A stretch of DNA of 64,000 nt from Lewinella sp. JB7 (GCF_024297185.1 NZ_JANCTD010000004.1:1-64000), one strand, 5' to 3'. Numbered from the stretch's first letter, positions 34,401 through 43,888 are shown. Notes: generated by a model not told the origin, from the sequence alone. Numbers and translations are program-made.

Positions 34401-36885
34401 GCACCCCCGCGTACACTTCGTAAGGGTCGTAGGGCACCGTAGTCCGGTCGGCACTGAAGTTGCCTCCGGGTTCGAAGACACGAGTCGACAGGCGTAACCG
34501 CAGGGGCCCGGGAAGTTGTTCTCCCAAGGGAGGTACGTTGATCGTGGTCCGTCCGCGGGCGTCAAGCTTGCCGTCGAACAGTTGGGTCTCGGGTGCTTCG
34601 CCGAGGGGCCGTGCGGGATCGTGGAATGCATAGTCGGCGAACGGCCCCGATCCCTCCCGTCGCACCTCCGGCTGCATATCCGTCACGGCACGTAGGCCCG
34701 CACCGGCGGCACCGTACAGCCAGCTTGCGGACAGCTCCAGCCGGTTACGGGCGGCGGCGGGGTCGAGGGAAATGGATAATCGATTGGGCTTAACCGACTC
34801 GATGAGTAGGTTACGGGTGAAGGTCCGGTCTCCTGCCCGCACCGTGGCCGACCACGGCTCCGTGATGTCGGTGGCCGCAGTGGCGAAATGCAGGGGGTAG
34901 AGGTCTCCGGATACCGCGGCGGTTACGGTCCTTCGCTCGACCACTCTCCCCCGGGCGTCGCGCAGGATGAATTCCAGGGGATAGTCATCTGGGAGCCGGT
35001 CGGCACGATCCTCCAGTACGAAGTGAAGGTAGACGCTATCGCCCGGTCGCCATACTCCCCGCTCGGCGAAGAAGGCACCCCGCAGACCGCTTTCCGCCGC
35101 TCCCCCGCCTACGTCAAATCGGCCGAGGGGCAGCGCTTCGGCCTCACTCAGACTCAGGTAAGCGACCTCCTGATTGAGCGTACCTACCACGAAGGCGGGC
35201 TCTTCCTCCGTCGTCATTCGTACCCGCCCTTCGTCATCGGTGGTTCCGGAAAACAGTTCCCGTCGGTCGTAACTGTAGGCCGTAACGCCGGCCCCGCCCT
35301 GCGGGCTCCCCGAAATGAGGTTGGTGGTAAAGATCAGCGTGCTGCGGTCCGGGTTCCGCTTCGCGATCAGTCCCAGATTGGAGGACAAAACATTCTGCAT
35401 CAGGAACCGCTCGCGGTGGTAGTAAGCCGGAGAACAGGGGTCGTCCCGTTGCTCCCAGTCGTGGTAATCGTAAATGCCGTTGTAGTCGCTTACGAGAGAG
35501 GTGAGCGGACGGAACCCCGGTGCGTTGTCGTGTCGCCGCAATTGCTCGGAAATGGTGCTCAGGCCCAGGCTCTCCAGCGCTCCGGAGCACGACCGGTCGG
35601 TGTGTTCCAGCCCAAATGCCAACCGGACCTGGTACACGGCCGCCCCCGCCTGACCGAGGTACTCTCCCAGGTCGATCGCGTACCGGGTCCAGCCGGCCCG
35701 TTGGGCGTCGGGTACGAGATCGTGGAGAGTGATCTCCCGCCGGTCGACCACGTGCCCTACCCGGCGGAGGCTCCATTCGTGACTCGTGGACGACAAGCGC
35801 TCGTCCTGCAGAAACTGCAGAACGTTGCCCCCGTCGATGCGGAAGATCTCGAGATATACGGAGTTTAGCCCCGTAGCCTCGAAGGTGAATAGTCGCCGGC
35901 CTTCATGGGGCATGATAGTACCCTCTCCGACGGCCCGCAGTCCCGGCTCGGCCCGACCCAGGGTGAGCTGCCACTCCGTAGCGCTTGCCAATGTCTGCCC
36001 CGTGGCGCTCCGCAACTTCGGATCGACAATCAGGACGGCCTCCCGGGGAGCCGAGGCGGTCGGGTACAGCGTAATAAGGTTTCCGTCAATATGCGTGGTG
36101 AACTCCACTTCGGGGCGGAAGCGGAGCAGGCCGGTCAGTTCCTGGTTCGGGTCCACGGGTCCGCTCATCCGCACCACGACTCCGTTCCCGTCGGGGCTCT
36201 CCCGGGTGCCGACGACCCCGAATGCCCCTACCGGATCGAGTCGGACCTCGGTGGTTTGCTTTGCTCCCGCGAACCCGCCCCCCCGTGCCGAGGCGGAGAT
36301 GACGACCGAACCGGGCTCGGTACCGCGGTCCGCCACGTTGACCACGTAGGAGAACACGTTTTCCGAAGCCTGCTCGACGGAAAATTCGGTCGGCCGGCCG
36401 TTGTGCTCGACCCGCATTGCTTCCCGGATTTCATCAGTGGTGGCCCCGTCGTTCGTGATCACCCGCCCGGTAACCTCCACGCGCTCGGGAGCGGAGATGT
36501 CGGGAATGTAGTAGCCGTCCGCTTCCAGCTGAAGACGACGCTCCGGTACGTCGAAGTAGAAGGCGTAATCCGGTTTGCCGGCCAGGGACACGCGGGCCGT
36601 GTAACGGGTGTTGCTCCGTAGCGGCCCGGCGGGGCGGAAGATCAGCTGACGCCCGCGCACTTCCGTCTCTCCCGCCACTGCCGGCGTTAGGGTAAGGGAA
36701 GGACCCTCCTCTCCCACCGCGTACGAAGTGTCAAAGGTTACGTACAGGTCGGCATTGCGGCTCACCACCCCGGACGTATGCGCCAGAATATAAGTGGGCG
36801 GCGCATCGGACACCTCCGCCCGCCCGTCCGTGTCCCTGCAAGCGGCAAAAAGAGCGAGGAGGAGCAGGGCCGGAATTGCGCGCAT
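31411..36885 (-). CDS. Alpha-2-macroglobulin-like lipoprotein with thioester motif
   Basis: An 1824-residue lipoprotein (signal MRAIPALLLLALFAAC, lipidated Cys16) of the bacterial A2M family (YfhM-like). Repeated MG-type beta domains fill the N-terminal half. The thioester motif PYGCAEQ is intact with Cys1371 and the Gln three residues later, followed by the alpha-helical TED domain (about 1370-1640) and terminal MG/receptor-like domains. Such proteins trap attacking proteases in the periplasm or at the surface. A PBP1C gene, the usual partner, is absent; instead two peptide-type permeases follow within 5 nt. Confidence 0.92.
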   Translation of the reverse strand: MRAIPALLLLALFAACRDTDGRAEVSDAPPTYILAHTSGVVSRNADLYVTFDTSYAVGEEGPSLTLTPAVAGETEVRGRQLIFRPAGPLRSNTRYTARVSLAGKPDYAFYFDVPERRLQLEADGYYIPDISAPERVEVTGRVITNDGATTDEIREAMRVEHNGRPTEFSVEQASENVFSYVVNVADRGTEPGSVVISASARGGGFAGAKQTTEVRLDPVGAFGVVGTRESPDGNGVVVRMSGPVDPNQELTGLLRFRPEVEFTTHIDGNLITLYPTASAPREAVLIVDPKLRSATGQTLASATEWQLTLGRAEPGLRAVGEGTIMPHEGRRLFTFEATGLNSVYLEIFRIDGGNVLQFLQDERLSSTSHEWSLRRVGHVVDRREITLHDLVPDAQRAGWTRYAIDLGEYLGQAGAAVYQVRLAFGLEHTDRSCSGALESLGLSTISEQLRRHDNAPGFRPLTSLVSDYNGIYDYHDWEQRDDPCSPAYYHRERFLMQNVLSSNLGLIAKRNPDRSTLIFTTNLISGSPQGGAGVTAYSYDRRELFSGTTDDEGRVRMTTEEEPAFVVGTLNQEVAYLSLSEAEALPLGRFDVGGGAAESGLRGAFFAERGVWRPGDSVYLHFVLEDRADRLPDDYPLEFILRDARGRVVERRTVTAAVSGDLYPLHFATAATDITEPWSATVRAGDRTFTRNLLIESVKPNRLSISLDPAAARNRLELSASWLYGAAGAGLRAVTDMQPEVRREGSGPFADYAFHDPARPLGEAPETQLFDGKLDARGRTTINVPPLGEQLPGPLRLRLSTRVFEPGGNFSADRTTVPYDPYEVYAGVRLPENDWGGKSLPISGTGGVEFAAVGTDGRGRANRKLTVGIYRVDWRYWWQDGNDNVARFGSNLHTEAVASYTAVTDANGRATVPIGVDDYGRYLMRVCDPGGHCAGDYFYGGDGTAGTDDRESASLLRMRTDHETVNVGERVTIKVPSSGGGQLLVSLENSLGSLEQFWMPTTPGQTEVSFATDERMVPTVYASISYLQPYAQTTNDRPVRLYGVVPVEVLDPQTRLQPELTVGREWKPRQTVEVGVREAEGRPMTYVLSVVDEGLLGLTRFATPDLHREFFSKEALTVKTYDLYDHVMSSINGEFGRVLAVGGDGTEVHPEEASANRFEPVVRHLGPFRLAGGSARHRIELPNYIGAVRVMVVAVGERAYGSTEQRVTVRQPLMVLPTLPRVLAPEERVDMPVNVFAMADRITEVGVSVSEAEGLVTIPRSQTSVTFSGAGDRLTYIPVQVGRNSGVARFEVTARGSGESANQQVEVAIREPNVPVTRSATVGIPAGESRTVNYDLFGAPATRRATLELSALPAMNLDRHLDDLLSYPYGCAEQTISTAFAQLMLDRITELSPAREESRRRNVAAAIESLRRFSLSSGGFGFWPGDQQVHPWVTSYALHFMLEAERAGFSVPYELKQSVINFQEVAASRWTANADAFYATSRQRTLDQAYRLFTLALAQRPAVGAMNRLRGSRGGELTTTPRYQLAAAYALAGRRQTARDLISGMDSEVSTYRETGYTFGSEIRDMAIVLEALVATEDQRGADEQLLRLARTIGERQQLNTQEAGFAFLALARAGSVGSQEVRAEFTPPNGASTTVGVRSGIYVIDLPTTAARSYTVSNTGSSTLYLTTHVMATPRAGEETAVSNGLRLTVTYTDLQGKPMDVTTLTSGTDFLATYRVTNPGATGQDYRQLALATLLPGGWELSSIRPEGADNVNASFDYRDIRDDRVHTFFDLPVRTTKTFTFRMTAAYPGRYYLPVQVSEAMYDPSIRSEVKGRWVEVAREP

Positions 36886-36949
36886 GAGTCGGGCGGTTAA
36901 TTAATAGCAAAGTAAGCAACTTGCGGTGGACTTCCGTTGTGAGGATGAT

Positions 36950-37585
36950 ATGGAACAGCAACTGGCCCTTTTCCCGCTTCAGCTCGTCGTTTTTCCGGGC
37001 GAATCGCTCAACCTGCACATCTTCGAACCCCGCTACCGACAGCTCGTCACCGATGCGGAGGAACAGGGGATACGCTTTGGGGTCCCCACGGTGATCGAAG
37101 GTCGCCTGCAGCCCGTCGGTACCGAAGTGTCCCTTACCGAAGTGGCGCAGCGGTACCCGGGCGGGGAAAGCGACGTCCGTACCCGCGGTGAACGGGTGTT
37201 TTACCTCCAGGAATATGACCGTACCGCGCCCGGTAAACTCTACCCCGGAGGCCGGGTGCGCTACCTGCCCGTGGAGGAAGAGGAAGACCCCGCGGTCAAT
37301 GACCGGATCATCGCCCTCACCCGGGAAATTTACCGCCAACTGAAGGTCAGCCGGGAAGTCAGATCGGTCGACGAAGGGTTCCGCACCTACGAGATCGCAC
37401 ACTACGTGGGCTTCACCCTGACCCAGGAATACGAGTTCCTGAAACTACGGGCTGCCAATAAACGGCAGCACTACTTACTGGCCCACCTACGGCAGATGAA
37501 ACCCCACCTCGGCGATCCGCTCCGAATCCGGGAACGCGCGCAACTGAACGGCCACTTTAAGGATCTGAAGCCCCCGGACTTCTAG
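36950..37585 (+). CDS. LON substrate-binding-domain protein
   Basis: A 211-residue protein built from the LON N-terminal (PUA-like) domain alone: MEQQLALFPLQLVVFPGESLNLHIFEPRYRQLV is the diagnostic start, and QYLLAHLRQMK-like helices close it. There is no ATPase or protease domain. The family's role is unclear; substrate recruitment or RNA/protein binding is proposed. I start at the second Met (MEQQLALFP) as in the family. The last 4 nt overlap the convergent HIT gene. Confidence 0.85.
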   Translation: MEQQLALFPLQLVVFPGESLNLHIFEPRYRQLVTDAEEQGIRFGVPTVIEGRLQPVGTEVSLTEVAQRYPGGESDVRTRGERVFYLQEYDRTAPGKLYPGGRVRYLPVEEEEDPAVNDRIIALTREIYRQLKVSREVRSVDEGFRTYEIAHYVGFTLTQEYEFLKLRAANKRQHYLLAHLRQMKPHLGDPLRIRERAQLNGHFKDLKPPDF

Positions 37586-37977
37586 GCGGGCACCGCCGCG
37601 GCAATGCGCGCGCGAAGGTCTTCCATACGGGCTTCACTGACCTCTACGACCTTACCGAACCGAAAGTCGGCGGTGGTACTGACCGGCACCAGGTGGACGT
37701 GCACGTGGGGAACCTCCAGACCGAGCACCCCGTTGGCGACACGTTCACAGGGAATGGCCGCCTTGATCCCCTGGGCCACCCTTTTGGTGAACAGGGTGAG
37801 GGCGGTCAGTTCGTCGTCAGTGAGGTCGTAGTAGTAGTCCACCTCCCGCTTCGGCACGCAGAGGGTATGCCCCTCGACCATGGGCCGAACGTCCAGAAAA
37901 GCGATGAAATCCTCCGTTTCGGCTACGGTGTAGGCGGGCAGTTCGCCCCGAATGATGCGAGTGAAGATGGAAGCCAC
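37582..37977 (-). CDS. HIT-family nucleotide hydrolase
   Basis: A 131-residue histidine-triad protein. The triad VPHVHVHLVPV carries His91, His93 and His95; the N-terminal SIFTRIIRGELPAY is the Hint/HinT signature. It hydrolyses nucleoside phosphoramidates or related adenylates. It starts at GTG, sharing one base with the greA stop (TAGTG), so translation is coupled to greA. Confidence 0.92.
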   Translation of the reverse strand: MASIFTRIIRGELPAYTVAETEDFIAFLDVRPMVEGHTLCVPKREVDYYYDLTDDELTALTLFTKRVAQGIKAAIPCERVANGVLGLEVPHVHVHLVPVSTTADFRFGKVVEVSEARMEDLRARIAAAVPA

Positions 37978-38450
37978 TAGATGGAGATGTTCTTGATCTT
38001 AAATTGGATCGAGCCGTTGGGCGTCTTCACCTCGGCGATGTCACCGACCGCCTTGCCCAGCAGGCCCTGTCCCATGGGACTGTTCACGGAGATTTTCTTG
38101 GCTTTCAGATCGGCCTCGCTCTCGGCCACCAGCTCGTACACCATTTCGGCCTTGTTCTTGACGTTCTGGATGGTCACCTTGCTCATGACGGTCACCTTGC
38201 TGGTATCGAGTTGACTGGAGTCGAGCACGCGGGCGTTGGCCATCACCTTCTCCAGTTCGTTGATCTTCATTTCCAGCAGACCCTGGGCGTCCTTGGCCGC
38301 GTCGTACTCGGCGTTCTCCGAAAGGTCTCCCTTCTCGCGGGCCTCGGCGATGGCGCGGGCTACCTCCGCGCGGCCGTTGGTCTTTAATTCATCCAGTTCG
38401 GCGCGTAGCCGGTCGAATCCTTCCTGCGACAGATAGTGTGTTCCTGCCAT
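37977..38450 (-). CDS. greA: Transcription elongation factor GreA
   Basis: Rescues backtracked RNA polymerase by stimulating transcript cleavage. At 157 residues it is normal size: N-terminal coiled coil with the tip LSENAEYDAAKDAQ (the Asp/Glu pair that enters the polymerase channel) and a C-terminal FKBP-like domain with SVNSPMGQGLLGKAVGDIAEVKTPNG. I start at MAGTHYLSQEGFDRL; the frame upstream is open to 38615 but unlike GreA. It is followed by the HIT gene with a one-base overlap. Confidence 0.95.
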   Translation of the reverse strand: MAGTHYLSQEGFDRLRAELDELKTNGRAEVARAIAEAREKGDLSENAEYDAAKDAQGLLEMKINELEKVMANARVLDSSQLDTSKVTVMSKVTIQNVKNKAEMVYELVAESEADLKAKKISVNSPMGQGLLGKAVGDIAEVKTPNGSIQFKIKNISI

Positions 38451-38577
38451 GATTGTGGGTTTATGCGTTAAAGCAGCCATCTCCTGACCCTTCCCCCGGG
38501 GGAGACTGGTGAAGACCCTGCTTGCCGTTGGTGAAGCCCCCGTCCCGCAACCGTGTAGGTGGGGTGAGAAGAGAACC

Positions 38578-38613
38578 AAAAAAAGCGACGCTCCTACGCT
38601 TAGTAGGAACGCC
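38578..38613 (-). terminator. Terminator of the TonB receptor/T9SS operon
   Basis: On the minus strand GCGTTCCTAC and GTAGGAGCGTCGC pair around TAAGC and are followed by seven T. It lies about 65 nt after the PorV-like gene and separates that operon from greA. Confidence 0.8.
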
Positions 38614-38679
38614 ACTCACATTATTTGAACCGTAAAGATAAGGATTTCGGATATATTGTGCCAGTCCTGGCTTTATCCC

Positions 38680-39744
38680 CTAGAAGGATAGGCTGAGCCC
38701 GACATTGTGGGTTCCGTTGTAGACCCGGGTGCTGCGGTAAGCGTAATCGATGCTGAACCGCCGGGTGGGATCTCCCTTCCGAAAGGGGACCAGGACGCTG
38801 GCCCCGGCGCTCAAACCATCGTACAGGGAAGCCTGGTCGGCGGTAGTTCCCTCGCTCCCCGCGCGCGCGTCCAGATCCGCCCGATAACCGGCCCGGGCGA
38901 CGAACTGCTCGCGAAAAGCATACTCTACTCCGGCCCCCAGCTGGTCCCGACTGAAGGAGTTAGCGGTGAAGTTGCCCACGACCGTAACGCGGTGGTCTTC
39001 TACGGCGGAAAGAAAATCGTAGCTGGCGCCAATGTTGAGGACGGAAGGCATCTCGAAGCCGGCCGCCCGTTGCTCGAGGGTAAGTTTATAATCCGCCGAC
39101 GGATCGGGGTTCGGCGCTTCGGTAGCCAGGGCCTGCCCGCCGTATTTCATTCGGGAGCCTACGTTGCGCAGGCTGAGTCCGAACTTGAACTCCTCTTGTT
39201 CGCCCGTCACGTACTGTACGCCCGCATCAATGGCAAAGCCGAAGGAACTAACGTCGCTGGTCGCCTCACTGACTCCGCGCAGGGTAACGCCGACCGAAAC
39301 CTTGTTCTCGAAGCGGTGGCTGTAGGTCAGTCCCACGTTGATGAAACTCAGGTTAAGCAGGGCCCCCGTTCCCTCCGGTTGATCGGTGGTGGTCACCGCA
39401 ATATCCCCGAAATCGAGGCTCATGACGCTGAAGCCCAGGGCTCCATTCTTGCCCGCGGTACTCGTAACCCCGATGGCCTGCATCGAAATATCCGTTCCCT
39501 GCAGGTAGTTCGCGTACCCAAGCATTACTTGGGTACCCGTGAAGCGACTGACCCCGGCCGGGTTGAGCCGCATGGCTTCCACTCCCGTCACGTAGGAAGT
39601 CCCCAGGGAATGCAGGCCGGCGGAGGGGGCCCAGGGGTTCATCAGCAGTTGCGCGGCCCCGGCCTCTCCCTGTCGGTCGGGGTTGCCCGCCGCTACCGCC
39701 AGCGACCACAGGCTACAGAGTGCAAAGAGGTAAACGTGCTTCAT
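38680..39744 (-). CDS. PorV/PorQ-like outer-membrane protein (T9SS-associated)
   Basis: A 354-residue barrel with signal peptide MKHVYLFALCSLWSLAVAAG and the PorV-family hallmark near the N-terminus, AGAAQLLMNPWAPSAGLHSLGTSYVTGVEAMRLNPAG; it ends ...HNVGLSLSF. PorV proteins bind the C-terminal domains of T9SS cargo at the outer membrane and pass them to the sortase. It lies 37 nt after a giant T9SS cargo gene and is likely its dedicated shuttle. I start at MKHVYLF, not the longer frame to 39879, because of the signal peptide. Confidence 0.85.
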   Translation of the reverse strand: MKHVYLFALCSLWSLAVAAGNPDRQGEAGAAQLLMNPWAPSAGLHSLGTSYVTGVEAMRLNPAGVSRFTGTQVMLGYANYLQGTDISMQAIGVTSTAGKNGALGFSVMSLDFGDIAVTTTDQPEGTGALLNLSFINVGLTYSHRFENKVSVGVTLRGVSEATSDVSSFGFAIDAGVQYVTGEQEEFKFGLSLRNVGSRMKYGGQALATEAPNPDPSADYKLTLEQRAAGFEMPSVLNIGASYDFLSAVEDHRVTVVGNFTANSFSRDQLGAGVEYAFREQFVARAGYRADLDARAGSEGTTADQASLYDGLSAGASVLVPFRKGDPTRRFSIDYAYRSTRVYNGTHNVGLSLSF

Positions 39745-39781
39745 GGAGTGATTCGTTTTGCGGGAACGCGGGAGCCGTGCA

Positions 39782-42700
39782 TCACAGACCCGATGGATCG
39801 AACTGCCGTTGAACGCCAAAGAATTTGAGGGTGCGTTCCCCGTATCCGGGGGCCTGGACGTGGATGAGGTACACCCCACTGGCCACGGGAATACTCTTCT
39901 GGTTTTTCAGATCCCACTCCAGGGCCGGGGAGATCTGTCGTTCCCCTACCGGTCGGTTCGTTCCCCGGAGCATGGTGGCCGTTTCGTCGCGCTCGTACCG
40001 GCGGATGAATTTTCCGTCCAGGGTATAGATCGTGACCGTCGCCCGGGCCGGTAGGTTGGTGATTTTGACGTTGGTTTCGAACTGGCTGTCCTCGTACACG
40101 CTGAACCCGTAGTAAGGATTCGGTACAACGTTGATCATATCCAGCGCGCGGTTGGTCAGCGTTTCGTCGAGTTCGGTGGTGGCCTGTTTGCCCGCGATCG
40201 TGAAGCGGTAGGTCGGGTACCCGTTGCTGCCCGGGGCGCCCTCGGCGTAGGCGAAGGCACTATTGACCCGCAGTTTGATGGTCACGTCCGTCGGGATGAT
40301 GCCATCAGCGTAGGACCGGAGATTGGTGCCCGGCGTGAGCAGGGGGAACCCGGCCCAGGTGACTTCCTGCAATCCTCGCACCTTACTGGTGGAGTTGGGG
40401 CTGGACCGGGGAGCCAGCCGGTTGTACAAGCGGACGCCGCCGTCGTAGGGCTGCTTGGTCACGTAGAAAAAATGCTGGGCACCGGCTACGAAGTCGTAGA
40501 TGCTCAGTCCGTTGATGGGTGATTTCTGGAAGATGGTACTTGACGGATTGAAGATCATATCGTCCCCGTTACTGGGGGCAACGTATGCATCGCCGAGCCG
40601 TCGGCCGTCGTAGGTGCTGTTCTCCCCCCAGAAGATCTCGAGGCGCTGGCCGGTCTCTACGTCAATAGCGTATCCCGGGAACCATCCCATACCCGTGCGG
40701 TAAGCGGGGTCGATGCTGTTGTCCACCGCCGGCAGGCCATTGGGTCCGGCTTCCCGGCTGACGCTCGGGGCGTCGCGGGTGTCGAACATCAGACGGTCTC
40801 CTTCCTGCTTAATGCGCTGCCCGCGGTAGGCCGCATCCCGGTAGAAGTAGTTGCTGGTCTCCACGACCGGGCACCTGCTCCAGAGCGACTTATCGGAGGT
40901 GAAGACGATATCGACATTGTTGAGGTCCTGCAGGGATTGGTTGCGCGACACTCCGTCGTTGAGCCGGAATTCGGACAGGTAGACCGGGGAGATGTAGGGC
41001 ACCCGTCCGTCCTTCTCCAGCCAGTTCATCAGCCGGTAGGGGACTACGCCCGGAAATAAATCCGAGAGACCGCGATCCCGGTCGAGGCTGTAGAAGCGAT
41101 CCTGAAAGTCGTCGGTGGCAACGTAGTCGAATACGTTCTCGTCGATCTCCGTCACCCCGGTACGTAGGGACAGGTCATCGGGCAGGAAGGTCAGCCAGGG
41201 GTCGGCGTCGGTGCTGTCGTAGGTGATGGCCGAACCGATCGCGCCGTTGCGACCGGATCCGGGTATGCCGGGCTCGGGCACGTCGCCGATGCGGATAGAA
41301 AAGCCGTACTCCCCGACGATCTGCTCGTTGGGGATGCTGATGGGCCGCTCGCTGACCACGGTGGGACCTCCACAATCATCCAGACAGCGCAGCGTCCAGT
41401 TTACCGGGGCGGTAAGCTCCTCGTCGCTCATGTCGGCATCCACGAAGGTGAGTTCAAACTCGCCGTCGCGTACGTCCAGGGGGTTCGCCACGAATACGTC
41501 GATGGGCGCCGCGCCGAGTTCGTAGGTGATCTCCCCGCGGTAGTCGCTGCCGTTGGCGAAGGCGGCTTCGATCTCGGCTAGGCTCTCCGCGCTGATGTCC
41601 AGAAAGTTACCGTTGTTCCCCTTTCCGCTGATGCGGGTCACCCGGGCCCCGTCGCCGTATTTGGCCATCAGGTCCCGGTCGAGGATGGGGCGCGGGATGG
41701 CCGTGTAGAAGGCGTTGCCCGTGAGCGGATCCCCGATGTTCCGGCTCGACCCTACGTACTGACTCGGTTGCCCGGGGTCGGTAAAGTCAAAGGGGTCGAA
41801 GCTCTTGTAGTTGTTGTACCCGTAGGCCACGACCGTGAAGTAGTACCTGCGGTGGTTGATCAGGCGGGTATCGTTCCCGCTGGCGAAGGCGTCCTGGGTG
41901 ATGCTCAGACTGTGCCGGATACCCTGGTCGGGGCCGTTGACCCGTAACTCGGGTACGAAATAGGTCTGATCGAGAGGGTTGACGTCATCCTCCTCATCTC
42001 CGAGTCCCTGCCAGTTGAATAGGCGGGTAACCCCGTTGGAAAGGTCGTAGGTAGCCACTTCCCGCACGCGCTCCGGGTCGTCGATGTCGGCCAGGGTGAC
42101 ATCCGGCCCCGAGAACTGAAACACCCGGTAACCCTCAAAGCGGTACAGGCTGTCTTCACCCTGGGGAATGCCCAGGCCTTGCTCGCTGTACTGCTCTTCG
42201 AAGTTGTTACTGGCCCGGTCGTTGGAGAACAGCAGCACGACTTCCCGGTCGAGCTCCAGTACGTCCACGTCCGGGGCATCCGGCCCGTCGAGGCGGTCGA
42301 AGCAGTTGTCGAACAGTGACTGGGCCAGGTCGTCCGCCTGCTGTAATCGCTGAATGGAGGGTGCCGGGTAGGTCTGGTTGGGTACCCAGACCACCCCGAT
42401 GATGAGTTCGTTCACCGCCCCGGGCTGGAGCGTGAAGGGCCCCGACGCCTGGATGGTCCGGCGGTCACCGAACGGCAGATCTTCCGTGGTCATGTTCCAT
42501 CCGTTGCGGTTGGGGGGGTCGGGGAAGGCGTAGCGCGTCGTCGGTGCCCCGCCCTCGTCGAAGCCGTCGCCGGTATTCTGCAGGGGCGCGCCGTTGCGCC
42601 ACCGCCCCTGGAGGTAGTTGTAGTACTCTTCGGCCGTGCTCGGGTCCGTAGTTTCGGGTGCGGGACCACCCACGCCGGCGTTGTTGTAATAGACGAATGA

Positions 42701-43888
42701 GCTCATGCCAAGTTCCCGCTCCCCGATCTGGTTGCCGTTGACGTCGAAGACGGGTGCGCGGGGGCCGCGGAAGTAGTCTACCCCCAGGATGGGAATTTCG
42801 TCGCAGTAGGTTTCGACGCCGCCGTCGCAGGTACACCCCTGAGCGCCGTCCAGTTCGTCTTCGTTGTATACGTAAGCCAGGGAGCGCGTGGTATCGCTGC
42901 CGATGTAGTCGTCGGAGGCGCAGCCGAGGTCGGGGTCCACCCACATGGCAAAGTAGGTATCGAGAATGTCCTCCTGCGCCCGGTTGATCAGCTTGTAGCG
43001 CTGAAAGGTCATGTTGTTGAGGTCGTCCGACGAGTTGAAGGCAAAGGCCTGCACCTGCACCTCCATCTGTATCTGGAGGGGGGTATTCGACTGGCGGTGG
43101 GTATTGCCGGCGTCGTTGTAGATCCAGAAAGTCATTTCATCGGGAAACTGCGGCAACTGATTGCAGCCCCGGACCTCGATGATGGGGTAATCACCCATGG
43201 TCGGATCGTAAAGTCCGTCCAGGTCCTGGTCCCAGAAACCGGCCAGTCCCCCACCCTCGTTGGGATTGGGAAGCTGAAAGCCGTTGACCTCCGCGAAGTA
43301 GGGGTTCCCCACGGAGGGCCAACCCAGAATGGAACGGGGAATTTCTTCCGGGTCGAGCGGAAGGCGGTCGGCATCCGCGGCGGCAATGTAGCTTTCGATG
43401 ACCTCCCGGATATCGTCTCCCCTCACCGTAAAGAATCGGTCCCACCGCTCGCAGGTATCCCGCTGCACGGTACCCTGGGGGGTCAGCGGGCCGGGATAGT
43501 AGTCGAACTGACCGCTGCTGCGCCCGTAGTCCTGAGCAGCCACCTTGAGCCCGCCCCCCGGATCTCGCCCCCCCAGCCAGACGGCTCCCGCGTAGATGGA
43601 GCTCACCTCGGGAACACCCGGCGGAGGTTTCGGAACGATGTAGCGCCCGTTGGCCCCATCCCACCAAACATCGCCACCCGTCGTCAGGCGGGCCCGCACG
43701 TTATTGATTTCCATCTCAGTTTGCCGGGTAGCGTTGTCGCAGGCCTCCCGAAACTCGATCCGCTCCCGTTCGGAAGCGGTGGGGCGCCGGGGCTTACCGT
43801 CGTCCGGACCCTTCGTAGCACCCACGGCCAGGGGCAGCAGCATAGCGCCGACCAGCAGGGGAAGAGAAAGCAGGGTGGGGAGTCGCAT
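39782..43888 (-). CDS. Very large T9SS-secreted surface protein
   Basis: About 1368 residues with signal peptide (MRLPTLLSLPLLVGAMLLPLAVGA). No catalytic domain is recognised; the body holds many Asp/Asn-rich, calcium-loop-like beta stretches. The last ~110 residues form a T9SS C-terminal domain: VVPNPYYGFSVYEDSQFETN, then VKITNLPARATVTIYTLDGKFIRRY and IPVASGVYLIHVQAPG..TLKFFGV. A start 13 codons upstream (43927) overlaps the TonB stop by one base and could be used for coupling, but the signal peptide fits the inner start better. It sits between the TonB receptor and PorV-like genes. Confidence 0.82.
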   Translation of the reverse strand: MRLPTLLSLPLLVGAMLLPLAVGATKGPDDGKPRRPTASERERIEFREACDNATRQTEMEINNVRARLTTGGDVWWDGANGRYIVPKPPPGVPEVSSIYAGAVWLGGRDPGGGLKVAAQDYGRSSGQFDYYPGPLTPQGTVQRDTCERWDRFFTVRGDDIREVIESYIAAADADRLPLDPEEIPRSILGWPSVGNPYFAEVNGFQLPNPNEGGGLAGFWDQDLDGLYDPTMGDYPIIEVRGCNQLPQFPDEMTFWIYNDAGNTHRQSNTPLQIQMEVQVQAFAFNSSDDLNNMTFQRYKLINRAQEDILDTYFAMWVDPDLGCASDDYIGSDTTRSLAYVYNEDELDGAQGCTCDGGVETYCDEIPILGVDYFRGPRAPVFDVNGNQIGERELGMSSFVYYNNAGVGGPAPETTDPSTAEEYYNYLQGRWRNGAPLQNTGDGFDEGGAPTTRYAFPDPPNRNGWNMTTEDLPFGDRRTIQASGPFTLQPGAVNELIIGVVWVPNQTYPAPSIQRLQQADDLAQSLFDNCFDRLDGPDAPDVDVLELDREVVLLFSNDRASNNFEEQYSEQGLGIPQGEDSLYRFEGYRVFQFSGPDVTLADIDDPERVREVATYDLSNGVTRLFNWQGLGDEEDDVNPLDQTYFVPELRVNGPDQGIRHSLSITQDAFASGNDTRLINHRRYYFTVVAYGYNNYKSFDPFDFTDPGQPSQYVGSSRNIGDPLTGNAFYTAIPRPILDRDLMAKYGDGARVTRISGKGNNGNFLDISAESLAEIEAAFANGSDYRGEITYELGAAPIDVFVANPLDVRDGEFELTFVDADMSDEELTAPVNWTLRCLDDCGGPTVVSERPISIPNEQIVGEYGFSIRIGDVPEPGIPGSGRNGAIGSAITYDSTDADPWLTFLPDDLSLRTGVTEIDENVFDYVATDDFQDRFYSLDRDRGLSDLFPGVVPYRLMNWLEKDGRVPYISPVYLSEFRLNDGVSRNQSLQDLNNVDIVFTSDKSLWSRCPVVETSNYFYRDAAYRGQRIKQEGDRLMFDTRDAPSVSREAGPNGLPAVDNSIDPAYRTGMGWFPGYAIDVETGQRLEIFWGENSTYDGRRLGDAYVAPSNGDDMIFNPSSTIFQKSPINGLSIYDFVAGAQHFFYVTKQPYDGGVRLYNRLAPRSSPNSTSKVRGLQEVTWAGFPLLTPGTNLRSYADGIIPTDVTIKLRVNSAFAYAEGAPGSNGYPTYRFTIAGKQATTELDETLTNRALDMINVVPNPYYGFSVYEDSQFETNVKITNLPARATVTIYTLDGKFIRRYERDETATMLRGTNRPVGERQISPALEWDLKNQKSIPVASGVYLIHVQAPGYGERTLKFFGVQRQFDPSGL

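Noticed and set aside
34888-35868. A 326-codon plus-strand frame opposite the A2M gene
   Set aside because: Shadow of a clear gene; no recognised domain.
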